From Nitrososphaeria archaeon (GTDB lineage: Archaea > Thermoproteota > Nitrososphaeria > Geothermarchaeales > JDFR-13), in NCBI GenBank assembly GCA_026982095.1, contig JALSHT010000008.1, forward strand, positions 1-23,442: a stretch of 23,442 nt of DNA, in the 5' to 3' direction. The notes below the pieces were generated by a model, which searched no databases, was not told the DNA's origin, and worked only from the letters and a program-made list of their open reading frames with translations. Positions 7,887 to 16,319 of this stretch are shown here, one piece after another (positions within the stretch are counted from its first letter, which is position 1; every line of letters starts with the position of its first letter). Made by a program: the position numbers and the translations under genes.

Positions 7887-8618
7887 TCACCCCCTCAACC
7901 TAAGTAGGTAGTATACAGCTCCACCTACTAATGCCAACACCAGAATAACTATAAAAGGTATAATGGACATGACATCTCCAGGCATCTCCATATCATCTCC
8001 ATCCCCGGTTTCATCATCAACTTCGCCGACAGAATCATTAGGTGTGGAGGGCTTAGAAATCGATAGGGTATCGCTCGCTCCACCTTGGGCATTAATAGAT
8101 GACGGGGCGACTCTAGATAGCGCCATAAAATCAATGTTATCACTCAACGGCTTATCGAAAGACTCTCCTTGAAAGACACACGACACCTCCAATGTCTTAG
8201 ACCCGTCACCGGGATATTTCATGAAGCCAAAGGCTTCCACGGTATTTGAACCGTCATCTAATCTACATACAGCGAGTGGAGGAGTACCAGACTCCTTAGC
8301 CACCATCATCGTGGCGTTCTTCAATACCCCGTTCGAGATGATGAGCCCACCGACAACATATCTTATTGAATATATATCGTTGTCCAGTGGAGAGGAGTGG
8401 TTTATCACGAGGTAGAAGTATATGGTATCACCCTCAGCCTCCATACCAGCCTCTAAAATATCGGCTACCCTAATAATATCATCACTTGGACTCCCCTGAA
8501 TAATATCTACCCCGGGTTCATCAACCAATCGATAAATCTCAACACCATAAACTAGAGAGATAGATATTATCAGTGCTATGAATACTAGTATGGTTAATGC
8601 ATCCATCCTACGTGACAT
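7887..8618 (-). CDS. Secreted surface protein with C-terminal membrane anchor, unknown
   Basis: I do not recognise the family. Counting from the ATG at 8618 (GTGAT lies just before it; a GTG at 8627 is the longer choice), the protein has ~243 residues. There is a signal sequence (TILVFIALIISISLVYG), an extracellular domain of ~145 residues with two Cys that could form a disulfide (in AVCRLDDG and EVSCVFQG), and an acidic Ser/Thr/Asp-rich linker (DETGDGDDMEMPGD). It ends in one hydrophobic helix (IIPFIVILVLALVGGAVYYL) and a basic RLRG tail. This is the layout of archaeal envelope proteins. It lies downstream of the larger surface protein on the same strand with ~180 bases between and shares its anchor style, so the two may act together at the cell surface. 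Confidence 0.75.
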   Translation of the reverse strand: MSRRMDALTILVFIALIISISLVYGVEIYRLVDEPGVDIIQGSPSDDIIRVADILEAGMEAEGDTIYFYLVINHSSPLDNDIYSIRYVVGGLIISNGVLKNATMMVAKESGTPPLAVCRLDDGSNTVEAFGFMKYPGDGSKTLEVSCVFQGESFDKPLSDNIDFMALSRVAPSSINAQGGASDTLSISKPSTPNDSVGEVDDETGDGDDMEMPGDVMSIIPFIVILVLALVGGAVYYLLRLRG

Positions 8619-8797
8619 GAAAATCACATATTATGATAAACCCGCTTCACAATAATAGATAAATGATTTTGAACACATATAATTGGACCCGTAACAATCC
8701 AAGAAACTGTTTCAGAGTACACCTAACAACCAAACCGACCTAAACATTGAGCCTATTATTGTATAGCATTGGTAAAGGGTTGTTAAGGTGGATTAGA

Positions 8798-11092
8798 CTA
8801 TCCCCTCCTAATCCTATAAATAATCCTTGTTAAAACACCTATGATTAGAACTGTTATTACCGAGTAAAACACTCTTAGAAGACTACTTGGGAACTCGTCA
8901 ATAACACTTGGGCTGTCCAAAACTAGCATTGTGAACATAGGCCTATCCCCATCAGTAGACTGGATAGTTATGGTGAAGTAGCCGGTGAGGTTAAACCAAG
9001 AATTGTTAGGATCCACTGGTTCAAAGACATAATTTATTTGTATAGGACGTATATAGTTGTAGAAACCTAGGTAGCCTGCGAACTCTGGCGATAGAGTAGT
9101 ATCTGCAAATCTAATCTCCAATGCTAGATCAGTACCCGGGGGATGTAGAGTTAGGATTCCTAGCCTACCCGCGCCACTCTCAACATCCCTCTCCAAATAT
9201 CCAAATATTATGCTAGTAGGGTATATGTTACCCTGTGAGTCTGGGAGTAGCTTAACGGAAATTATATTATCTATCCTCTCGAGGATATAATATGAGCTAT
9301 GATACTCCTCTAGATCAGCCCTCTCATCAAAGTTGACCATTAACCGGAGGACTGGAGCATCCTCTAAAGTTATCGGTACAGGGGGGGCAGACCGATATAT
9401 CTTTATAGAAACATCCTTCAGGTTCTCAGTTATACACTGTGTTGACCCTAAGAAGGAGTCAGCAGCATATATAGCATTAGGAAAATCTGGTCTATTCAAT
9501 TGACAGTAGAATGAACTAGTTATATCAACTGAATATGTGAATATATGGATATTTGAATCCTTCACTAGGTTTTGAATGATGTATATTTCAAACGTTCCAT
9601 TTTCATAGACATATCCGGGAATCACTACATTCATATCAGGGTCTTGTTGAGAAACTCCAGATGCATACACCCCAACCATCTCTGGTACTGACGATATATC
9701 AGTTACCACCCCCGTTAATCTATACACATCCATAGGTAGGACTATCTCCCCCATATCCAATGTAGACCGAGCAAAGGATTTGGGATTATTTATAACGCCA
9801 TTATATAGGATCGCTACAGACCCATCAGGATTTCTATTAACTATGTAGTACTCAATCTGATCCATAGCTCCAAAGGGAAGTGGGAGGATAAATCCCCCAT
9901 CATGAGGAGATACTGTGTATGACCCAAACACATCAAAATTATAGAACGTGGTTGAGGCAGACCCAATCACTATGATCTCGATACTGGGAGGGATCACACC
10001 GGTTCTAGACGTTATACTCCCTGTTAACCAGCCCATTCCCCATTCATCCTGACCCAGATCCTCAATCCTATATGTGTCGATACAGAAATCTGGTTCACAG
10101 TCACCATATATGTCGAAGGCCTCCAGCAATACATAGTTGAAATATGTTTCTTTGAGGCTAAAACCATCCATATACAAAGCGACCTTAGAAGCATCCTCTA
10201 TCAACATGAGACGAACTGCATACGTTCTATTATGTTCCAGCCCAAATGGGTAAACCGAGTATATACCCATGTTCCACTTGTCAGCCGTTCCCCCGACGTA
10301 TTGCTTAGTATTATTCTCATCTATATATACATCGAAGAAGACATATCCATCGTTATAGATAGGTGGACTCTGATCATATATGTTATCTAAAGACATGACC
10401 AGTTTATATCCAAAACCCAGGGTGATATTCAAATTGTTTATGTATGAGGAGACGGTATAGTTAATAACCTCCCCATTTAACACTTGCATATTACCAAATA
10501 CACTCTCACTCAACCCGAGAGGATAGAAGGTCATATTGTCACTATATTCATACCCGGCGATCTCCGTGAGCAAACCCCACTTATCCTCGAAAATATCGTT
10601 TAGAAATCTGGGTGAGAGGGGAGAGATGAATGATAGATTAACAGTGGAGTTTATAGGATATGGGACGTATACAGCATAATACCCATTTGAATATACAGGT
10701 GCGGAAAACTCCCCTAAATCATTAACCACGACTCTAAACCCTTCAACATTAGTGACATTCCCCGCCTTATCTACCCAATTCACATATCCCTCGATAAGGG
10801 GGGCGGGATCCATAACCAACTCTAAGGATGACATATTACTAAGAAGCCTATCCCTCTCTGTAATGTATCCCCAACCCATAACCTCAACCGTATAGTTGTA
10901 TCCGTCGAACAGCTTCACAGGGGTATCGTCGAGTGCATAAAACTCATACACACCTGGAAATCCCTCCGCCTCTATCCTTATCTTGACACCGTATAACCTC
11001 TCAAGACCCTCCTCCGATGATGACGGCTGGATTACATACAAGCCGAGGATCGAGGCGATGACAATCAAGACTAGCAGTCTTCGGAGGATCAT
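8798..11092 (-). CDS. Large secreted surface protein with C-terminal membrane anchor, unknown
   Basis: A 764-residue protein with an N-terminal signal sequence (RRLLVLIVIASILGLYVIQP), a long extracellular region and a single C-terminal helix (VFYSVITVLIIGVLTRIIY) ending in RIRRG. The body is beta-rich and aromatic, with many N-glycosylation sequons (for example NYT, NMS, NVT, NST, NLS, NIT), as expected for crenarchaeal S-layer or envelope proteins. The stretch at about residues 95-130 (IEGYVNWVDKAGNVTNVEGF) resembles a carboxypeptidase-regulatory or FN3-like module, and two later segments (GWLTGSITSRTGVIPPSIEI and YRLTGVVTDISSVPEMVGVY) have the same flavour. No catalytic motif is seen. A TATA-like box lies at 11131-11140. 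The smaller anchored protein follows it. Confidence 0.8.
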   Translation of the reverse strand: MILRRLLVLIVIASILGLYVIQPSSSEEGLERLYGVKIRIEAEGFPGVYEFYALDDTPVKLFDGYNYTVEVMGWGYITERDRLLSNMSSLELVMDPAPLIEGYVNWVDKAGNVTNVEGFRVVVNDLGEFSAPVYSNGYYAVYVPYPINSTVNLSFISPLSPRFLNDIFEDKWGLLTEIAGYEYSDNMTFYPLGLSESVFGNMQVLNGEVINYTVSSYINNLNITLGFGYKLVMSLDNIYDQSPPIYNDGYVFFDVYIDENNTKQYVGGTADKWNMGIYSVYPFGLEHNRTYAVRLMLIEDASKVALYMDGFSLKETYFNYVLLEAFDIYGDCEPDFCIDTYRIEDLGQDEWGMGWLTGSITSRTGVIPPSIEIIVIGSASTTFYNFDVFGSYTVSPHDGGFILPLPFGAMDQIEYYIVNRNPDGSVAILYNGVINNPKSFARSTLDMGEIVLPMDVYRLTGVVTDISSVPEMVGVYASGVSQQDPDMNVVIPGYVYENGTFEIYIIQNLVKDSNIHIFTYSVDITSSFYCQLNRPDFPNAIYAADSFLGSTQCITENLKDVSIKIYRSAPPVPITLEDAPVLRLMVNFDERADLEEYHSSYYILERIDNIISVKLLPDSQGNIYPTSIIFGYLERDVESGAGRLGILTLHPPGTDLALEIRFADTTLSPEFAGYLGFYNYIRPIQINYVFEPVDPNNSWFNLTGYFTITIQSTDGDRPMFTMLVLDSPSVIDEFPSSLLRVFYSVITVLIIGVLTRIIYRIRRG

Positions 11093-11130
11093 CGAATGTA
11101 AAATAATGTCTAAAACAGTTAAATATCCAC

Positions 11131-11140
11131 TTATAAATGG
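11131..11140 (-). promoter_or_regulatory. TATA-like box for the large surface protein gene
   Basis: On the minus strand CCATTTATAA is centred ~43 bases before the ATG at 11092, giving a predicted leader of about 17 bases. Read from sequence only. Confidence 0.35.
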
Positions 11141-11167
11141 TGTAATAGAGTATCTATATCGTATATA

Positions 11168-11311
11168 TTATATATCGATGAATATTTTGGGAGGGATGCT
11201 CGACAAAACCTCACCCCATTCCACGCCACCGACCAACCAGCCAACACAACTGATCAAGACATTACCGGATTTGAACCCTGTAGAGGTATGGGAGCAGAGT
11301 TCCACACACAT
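11168..11311 (-). CDS. Possible small protein directly after the metal ATPase (47 codons)
   Basis: Directly after the ATPase stop, TGAGGAGGC leads into an ATG at 11311 and a GTG at 11305; the GTG is 7 bases from GGAGG, a good spacing. The frame runs 45-47 codons (MCVELCSHTSTGFKSG, then LISCVGWLVGGVEWGEV) to a TAA at 11168. Three Cys and a short hydrophobic stretch are the only visible traits. Coupling to the ATPase would suggest a metal-related role, but codon use (TGT, TTG, GGT) differs from the neighbours and it may be chance. Confidence 0.25.
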   Translation of the reverse strand: MCVELCSHTSTGFKSGNVLISCVGWLVGGVEWGEVLSSIPPKIFIDI

Positions 11312-11317
11312 GCCTCC

Positions 11318-13465
11318 TCATCCGGAGAATCGAAATATTACACTGTTTAAAGTCACTGCTGAGACACTCAAGACCATGGCTATCATGGCAAACATAGGCC
11401 TTATCAACCCTAGAGAGGCTAGTGGTATACCCAATGCATTGAATAGGAAGGCCAGCGCCAGATTCGCCTTGACCTTCCTATAAATCTTTCTAGACATGTC
11501 TATCAGGAAGGGTATCGACTTTAAACTACTACCGAAGACGATTATGTCTGCGGAGTCTATCGATATATCGATGCCGGTGGAGAACGCTACCCCAACATCA
11601 GCCTGTGTAAGGCTGGGAGCGTCGTTTATACCGTCCCCCACCATCATAACCCCTCCCTCCCTCTGCATATCTCGAATAACCCTCTGCTTCTCCCATGGAT
11701 AGAGCCCACCCATATAGTTGTCTATCCCCAGCTGCCTAGCAACATATCCGACTGTGGACGGAGAGTCTCCAGACATAACCACTATCTCGAACCCTCTCTC
11801 TCTAAGAAGAGCTACAGCTTCATAAGCGTCATGCCTTACAACATCTCTTAGGATGAACGTAAGAACAACATCTCCATCCACAGCCACATATACAGCTGTA
11901 CCTCCCTGATCCACCTGCACATAAGGCGGGGAGATGCCATATCTACTCAGTATTTTAGACCCTCCAACCAGTATATGATTACCATCACTTAGAATGGCTG
12001 AAACACCCTCCCCCTTAAAATACTTAATCTCTATAGGCTCTGGGCATTCCAATACACCATACCTCGAGGTGGCATACTCGACAATAGCATCTGAAACCGG
12101 ATGTTTAACATGTAACTCTACACATGCGACCATACCTATAACCTTCCTAACATCCACATCTCCATAGGGGATCACCTCCGCCACCCACGGCCTCCCAACG
12201 GTTATCGTGCCAGTCTTATCAAATACGATGGTCTTAATCCTCCCCACCCTCTCGATAGAATCTCCATTCCTAATCAATACACCGTTTCTAGCCATTAGCG
12301 AACCCCCCATAATCATCGTGAGGGGGGTGGCCATACCCAGGGCACATGGATACCCCATTACGTAGACAGTGAGGAGTACATATAAGGGTGTTGTGATATC
12401 CACCGAAGCTAATAACACATACGGGAGTATCAGCCACGCCAGGGAGGCTACCAAGCCAATTACAATTACAGCGGGAACATAAAACCTCAATACCCTATCA
12501 AGAATTCTTATAATCGATGGCTTAGAAGCCCTAGCCAGCTTAACATACTCGATAACCCTAGATAGAAATGTATCGGCGCCCACCCTAACAGCAAGGACCT
12601 TAACAGGCTCCCCCATATTCAGGGAGCCGCTCACTACCTCCATATCCCTAGCCTTATACACAGGCCCCGGCTCACCCGTGACATGGCTCTCATCAAAGTA
12701 GGACTCACCCTCCACCACCCTACCATCCACGGGGGACCTCATACCCGGCTCTATAAGAACTATATCACCTCTGGAGATGCTATCCACATCCACCTCCACC
12801 AACACACCATTCCTTAATACTTTAGCCCTCCTAGGCATTAGACGTTTAAACTTCTCAATAGCGTCTCTAGACCTCCTATGTACATACTCCCCTATGAAAC
12901 CACCAAATAGATGGTATGTAGTTACGAACGAAGCCACCCCGAAAAAATCGATGACGGGGAACTCTTCCGGAGAGTATAGGAGGCCTATCAACCCCCCTAC
13001 TATACCCGAGACACCAGTCAAAACCATTAGGACATGTTGGTTTAAAATCCTGTTCCTGAGGGATGTTAATGACATGGATATGTACTTCCCACCTAGGATA
13101 AGTAGATTAGCAGATGAGGCCAGGCCCACTAGGTACATGTCCATAGGTATAGATATACCGACACCCATAAGCAGCATGTATACCCCTATGAAGACCGATA
13201 TCCCCAGTGACAGGAGGAGCCTCCTCTTAATATCTACATACTCCCTCTCCAACTCTGAAACATCTAATCTATAGCCTAAAGACTCCACTTTATCCCGTAT
13301 CTCCTCTATAGTAACACTTCTCTCGTCATACTCAACATATATCTCCTCATAAGTTGAGCTTACATAGGCTTTAGAGACTCCATCCATCCTCTCCAGAGCC
13401 TTCACCAACGTATCTACACAGAAGGAGCATTGTATACCGTAGACCTTACTGTATAGTCTAGCCAT
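11318..13465 (-). CDS. Heavy-metal-exporting P1B-type ATPase (CopA-like) with atypical YPC site
   Basis: This 715-residue membrane pump would use ATP to move Cu+ or a related metal out of the cell. In order it shows: an N-terminal HMA domain with C13-x-x-C16; transmembrane helices from about 82-190; the actuator loop with TGEP at 263-266; the helix-6 metal motif; the phosphorylated D416 in DKTGT; the HP pair at 455-456 that marks P1B pumps; GDGINDAP at 610-617; and two last helices. The helix-6 motif is Y372-P-C374 instead of CPC. In helix 7 the usual Tyr-Asn pair is F675-N676, and helix 8 keeps M697 but has Val at the position usually Ser. Metal choice is therefore uncertain. It starts with ATG at 13465, 9 bases after the CxxC chaperone gene, clearly one operon. 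Confidence 0.9.
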   Translation of the reverse strand: MARLYSKVYGIQCSFCVDTLVKALERMDGVSKAYVSSTYEEIYVEYDERSVTIEEIRDKVESLGYRLDVSELEREYVDIKRRLLLSLGISVFIGVYMLLMGVGISIPMDMYLVGLASSANLLILGGKYISMSLTSLRNRILNQHVLMVLTGVSGIVGGLIGLLYSPEEFPVIDFFGVASFVTTYHLFGGFIGEYVHRRSRDAIEKFKRLMPRRAKVLRNGVLVEVDVDSISRGDIVLIEPGMRSPVDGRVVEGESYFDESHVTGEPGPVYKARDMEVVSGSLNMGEPVKVLAVRVGADTFLSRVIEYVKLARASKPSIIRILDRVLRFYVPAVIVIGLVASLAWLILPYVLLASVDITTPLYVLLTVYVMGYPCALGMATPLTMIMGGSLMARNGVLIRNGDSIERVGRIKTIVFDKTGTITVGRPWVAEVIPYGDVDVRKVIGMVACVELHVKHPVSDAIVEYATSRYGVLECPEPIEIKYFKGEGVSAILSDGNHILVGGSKILSRYGISPPYVQVDQGGTAVYVAVDGDVVLTFILRDVVRHDAYEAVALLRERGFEIVVMSGDSPSTVGYVARQLGIDNYMGGLYPWEKQRVIRDMQREGGVMMVGDGINDAPSLTQADVGVAFSTGIDISIDSADIIVFGSSLKSIPFLIDMSRKIYRKVKANLALAFLFNALGIPLASLGLIRPMFAMIAMVLSVSAVTLNSVIFRFSG

Positions 13466-13474
13466 GAAAACCTT

Positions 13475-13678
13475 TCACCCTACCACCTTAAAACCCAACC
13501 GCTCCAATATCTTAACCACCTGCCCCCTCTCAAGAGAGTCTCTCGACAATATTATAAGCCTATCTGGGAGAATGGCCTTTACATCGATAACATTCCCATC
13601 CTTCATCAATGCATTCGTAATCCTGGCTACACACTTTTCACAGTGAATACTGTCTACCTTTACACCTATTACCTTCAT
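13475..13678 (-). CDS. HMA-domain metallochaperone (CopZ-like)
   Basis: A 67-residue single-domain protein of the heavy-metal-associated fold. The metal site is C-E-K-C (residues 19-22) in SIHCEKCVARI. The GFKVVG end corresponds to the usual last strand of the fold. Such proteins carry Cu+ in the cytosol and pass it to the N-terminal domain of the matching ATPase, whose gene follows 9 bases downstream. Usual members have a Met two residues before the first Cys (MxCxxC); here that position is Ile (SIHCEKC), in keeping with the changed membrane site of the pump. The start ATG at 13678 has GGTGAG just before it, and a TATA-like TTATATAA at 13712-13719 fits as promoter. Confidence 0.85.
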   Translation of the reverse strand: MKVIGVKVDSIHCEKCVARITNALMKDGNVIDVKAILPDRLIILSRDSLERGQVVKILERLGFKVVG

Positions 13679-13711
13679 GACTCACCACTACAAAAAAATT
13701 TTTAGAGGAAA

Positions 13712-13719
13712 TTATATAA
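13712..13719 (-). promoter_or_regulatory. TATA-like box for the metallochaperone-ATPase operon
   Basis: TTATATAA centred 37 bases before the ATG at 13678, predicting an ~11-base leader that just holds the GTGGTGAG ribosome binding site. GCTATAAG overlaps it, so a repressor site here is possible. Confidence 0.4.
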
Positions 13720-13835
13720 GCTATAAGCCCCAAAAAACACATAGATCTATAACCAATCACAACTCACCTAGGAGGAGGGCTTGAGAGAAGAGGAGCTACG
13801 GGTACCGAATGTATTTACACATCAGTTATAACACT

Positions 13836-13845
13836 GTTATAAACA
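13836..13845 (+). promoter_or_regulatory. TATA-like box and GTTATAA repeat before the PhnD-type operon
   Basis: GTTATAAACA lies ~36 bases before the GTG at 13876 and predicts a leader of ~10 bases containing GAGGTG. A second copy, the palindrome GTTATAAC at 13825-13832, lies 11 bases upstream, one helical turn away, and could be a regulator site over the BRE position. Confidence 0.35.
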
Positions 13846-13875
13846 TATTTCTATAAATACGTAGAGGTGTATAGC

Positions 13876-14823
13876 GTGTCTAAAGGACAGGTGACGTCGA
13901 GGGTTACGGTCGTAATCGCGGCGGTAGCTATCACACTCCTACTAATAGCCTCCATATACACCGCCCTCTTCACCGGGGAGGATCGGAAGCTAGTTATCGT
14001 GGTAAATCCATTGCCTAGGGAGGAGGTGGCTGAAGAGGCCAGGGAGCTAGAGACGTATCTAGAGGATTATCTAGATCTCGATGTAGAGATCTTGTTCCCA
14101 ACAAGTGTAGCAGCAATGATAGAGGCACTTAGATTCGGCCATGCACAGGTGGCTATAGGGATGGGCTCCCTCCCAGCTGCCGTAGCCCTAGAGGTCGCGG
14201 ATGTAGATATGCCTCTTGCAGAGGTTAGAAGGGTTGTTATAGACGGGCAGGTGATGGAGAATCCATATTACTACTCATATTGGATAGTGAGGAATGACTC
14301 GCCATACCAGTCTATGGAGAACCTCAGAGGCGCGAGAGCGTGCTTCCCAAGTGAGCTGTCTACCTCAGGATATATATTCCCACTCTATAGACTTGTCCAA
14401 CTAGGACTTCTAGACCCACCGGCAGACCCCAAGCAATTCTTCGGAGAAGTCGTCATAGGAGGGGGATATGCACAGTGCTGGGAAGCCCTCAAAAATGGAA
14501 ATGTGGATGTAGCCGTGATAGCGGGAGACGTCCCAGAGACCCTATTCATGGAGGCCATGAGGGGGAGTAGAGTAATAGAGTCTCAGGGCCCACTCCCCTC
14601 ACACGTGGTCCTCGTATCCAACAGTCTAGATAGGGGGTTGAAGGAACGGCTCATAGAAGCCCTCCTAAGCCTGAACGAGAGGCCTGATCTAATGAGGAAG
14701 TTCGTATCAGCAATATTCGTCAGGTTTGAAGAGAGAAGTGTTGATGAGCATCTAGGACCATTGATCCAGGCCCTGGAGGAAACGGGGCTATTAGATAGAT
14801 ATCTTAAAGAGTTTGGACAGTGA
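13876..14823 (+). CDS. PhnD-type substrate-binding protein of an ABC importer
   Basis: This is the extracellular binding protein of a phosphate/phosphonate-type (PhnD family) ABC importer. The N-terminus has one hydrophobic segment (VTVVIAAVAITLLLIASIYT) that would serve as signal anchor; there is no lipobox Cys. The mature part has the family's order: a first strand KLVIVVNPLP, TSVAAMIEALRFGHAQVAIG, YYSYWIVRNDSPYQSMENLR, then the ligand-contact stretch PSELSTSGYIFP and GNVDVAVIAG. The ligand may be phosphonate, phosphite, phosphate or another small anion. I chose the GTG at 13876 because GAGGTG lies 6 bases before it; a GTG at 13867 would overlap that site. It is the first gene of a three-gene operon with the ATPase and permease. 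Confidence 0.85.
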   Translation: MSKGQVTSRVTVVIAAVAITLLLIASIYTALFTGEDRKLVIVVNPLPREEVAEEARELETYLEDYLDLDVEILFPTSVAAMIEALRFGHAQVAIGMGSLPAAVALEVADVDMPLAEVRRVVIDGQVMENPYYYSYWIVRNDSPYQSMENLRGARACFPSELSTSGYIFPLYRLVQLGLLDPPADPKQFFGEVVIGGGYAQCWEALKNGNVDVAVIAGDVPETLFMEAMRGSRVIESQGPLPSHVVLVSNSLDRGLKERLIEALLSLNERPDLMRKFVSAIFVRFEERSVDEHLGPLIQALEETGLLDRYLKEFGQ

Positions 14824-14850
14824 TATACCGTATCAAAGGGTGTAAAAACA

Positions 14851-15558
14851 GTGAACGTATATGCTACAGAGTATAAAGAGGATTATGGGAAGGCAGTCGA
14901 GCTGATTGATGTGGAGGCTGGGTATAAAGACATACCAGTCTTAAAAAACGTCAATTTATCTGTAGATCTAGGTAGGAAGATCGCTATAATGGGTAGGAGC
15001 GGGACTGGGAAAACCACTCTTCTTAAGGTTATAGCCGGGCTCCTAAAGCCTTGGAGGGGAGAGGTCAAGATATTTGACGAAGACATATATCTCAATGGCA
15101 GGAGGCTAGATGGGAAAATAGCCTATATCCCCCAAAACATAGGGTTGATAGGGGGAGAAACAGTTCTATACAACGTACTAATGGCCAAAGCATCTAGAAA
15201 ACCAGTGAACTTCCTAACGGGGATATGGGATAAAGAGGATATTAGACGTGCGAAGGAGATACTCGATTCAGTAGGGCTGGGGGATAAAATCTTGGAGAGA
15301 GTGGATCGATTAAGTGGAGGTGAAGGGCAGAGAGTGGCTATAGCAAGGGCTATGTTCCAAGAAGCAGGCGTTATACTGGCCGATGAGCCAGTGTCAAACC
15401 TAGATTTCGATACAGCGGAGAAGATACTCGAGATACTAACCAAACTATCTGAGGAGGGAGTCTCGATAATAGCGATAATGCATGATCGACACCTGGCTGT
15501 GAAATACTTCGACGAAATATATGTGATGGAGGATGGGTCGCTGGTGAGGAGGGCTTGA
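14851..15558 (+). CDS. ABC importer ATPase, PhnC-like
   Basis: The 235-residue protein is a complete ABC ATPase that powers the importer encoded around it. Walker A is GRSGTGKTT (about 49-57), the Q-loop is YIPQNIG, the signature is LSGGEGQRVAIARA, Walker B is VILADEPVSNLD, and the switch His follows in IAIMHDRH. It starts with GTG at 14851, 8 bases after AAAGGGTG, and is 27 bases behind the binding-protein gene. Its stop overlaps the TTG start of the permease by 4 bases, so the two are translationally coupled. The PhnC name rests mainly on its partners. Confidence 0.9.
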   Translation: MNVYATEYKEDYGKAVELIDVEAGYKDIPVLKNVNLSVDLGRKIAIMGRSGTGKTTLLKVIAGLLKPWRGEVKIFDEDIYLNGRRLDGKIAYIPQNIGLIGGETVLYNVLMAKASRKPVNFLTGIWDKEDIRRAKEILDSVGLGDKILERVDRLSGGEGQRVAIARAMFQEAGVILADEPVSNLDFDTAEKILEILTKLSEEGVSIIAIMHDRHLAVKYFDEIYVMEDGSLVRRA

Positions 15559-16283
15559 GGATACTCACTATATCCACAGCCATATCAATAGCCATAGCCG
15601 CGTCACTGGGACTTCTGACACCCAATGTATGGATACAGGCAGCTAAGAACCTAGCCACATTCTCAACATACCTGGGCATAGATACAAGCCTAGTCTACGA
15701 AGCCACCATAGTCGCGTGGGAGACCCTGGTAATGTCGGTCTTCGGGGTAAGCGTGGGCACCATACTATCCTACATACTGTCTCCCCTAGCAACACCTGTC
15801 ATATCATCCACACCCATATCAATGCCTATAAGGACCCTGGCAAACTCCATAAGGGCTATACCTGCGATATTCTGGGCAATATTCTTCGTGATACTGGTGG
15901 GCCCCGGACCCAAGGCAGGTGCATTGGCACTCGCAGTATATACGACAGGATACCTAACCAAGTTCTTCTATGAGACACTAGAAAGCTCCGACATAGAGCT
16001 TGTCAACTCTTTAAGAGTCATGGGGCTAAAAGGAATCTTACTCGCATCTGCATTATACACAAACATGAGGAAGCAAGTCATAAGCAACATATTCTTCATG
16101 TTAGAGTACAACATAAGGTCAGCTGCGATACTCGGCTTCGTTGGGGCGGGGGGAGTGGGATACTACATACTCCAGTATATCAGCCTTCTAGACTATGTCG
16201 CGGTAACCACATACATCCTCATAACCATACTATTTGTGATAGCTATAGACATGATAAGCTATGGCATAAGGTCTAGGATATAA
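15555..16283 (+). CDS. ABC importer permease, PhnE-like
   Basis: A 242-residue integral membrane protein with about six hydrophobic segments (starting near residues 5, 55, 80, 105, 150 and 218). It has the cytoplasmic EAA-type loop that docks to the ATPase: ETLESSDIELVNSLRVMGLKG near residues 138-158. ILGFVGAGGVGYYI near its C-terminal third is typical of PhnE and related permeases. It starts with a TTG at 15555 that overlaps the ATPase stop and has GGAGG right upstream. It closes the three-gene importer operon. No phosphonate-degrading enzyme lies nearby, so the transported compound stays open. Confidence 0.85.
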   Translation: MRILTISTAISIAIAASLGLLTPNVWIQAAKNLATFSTYLGIDTSLVYEATIVAWETLVMSVFGVSVGTILSYILSPLATPVISSTPISMPIRTLANSIRAIPAIFWAIFFVILVGPGPKAGALALAVYTTGYLTKFFYETLESSDIELVNSLRVMGLKGILLASALYTNMRKQVISNIFFMLEYNIRSAAILGFVGAGGVGYYILQYISLLDYVAVTTYILITILFVIAIDMISYGIRSRI

Positions 16284-16319
16284 AATCTAAATCGTTAAAA
16301 AAAGATCTATAAACATGAG

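Noticed and set aside
11265..11280. GGGTTCAAATCC on the minus strand, like a tRNA T-loop
   Set aside because: The flanking five bases on each side do not pair as a T-stem and no matching acceptor or anticodon arm is present within tRNA distance.
10983..11483. 166-codon plus-strand frame across the ATPase end
   Set aside because: It overlaps two well-supported minus-strand genes and has no motif or start signal.
12777..13274. 165-codon plus-strand frame inside the ATPase gene
   Set aside because: It is opposite strongly conserved ATPase sequence and its translation shows no protein-like pattern.
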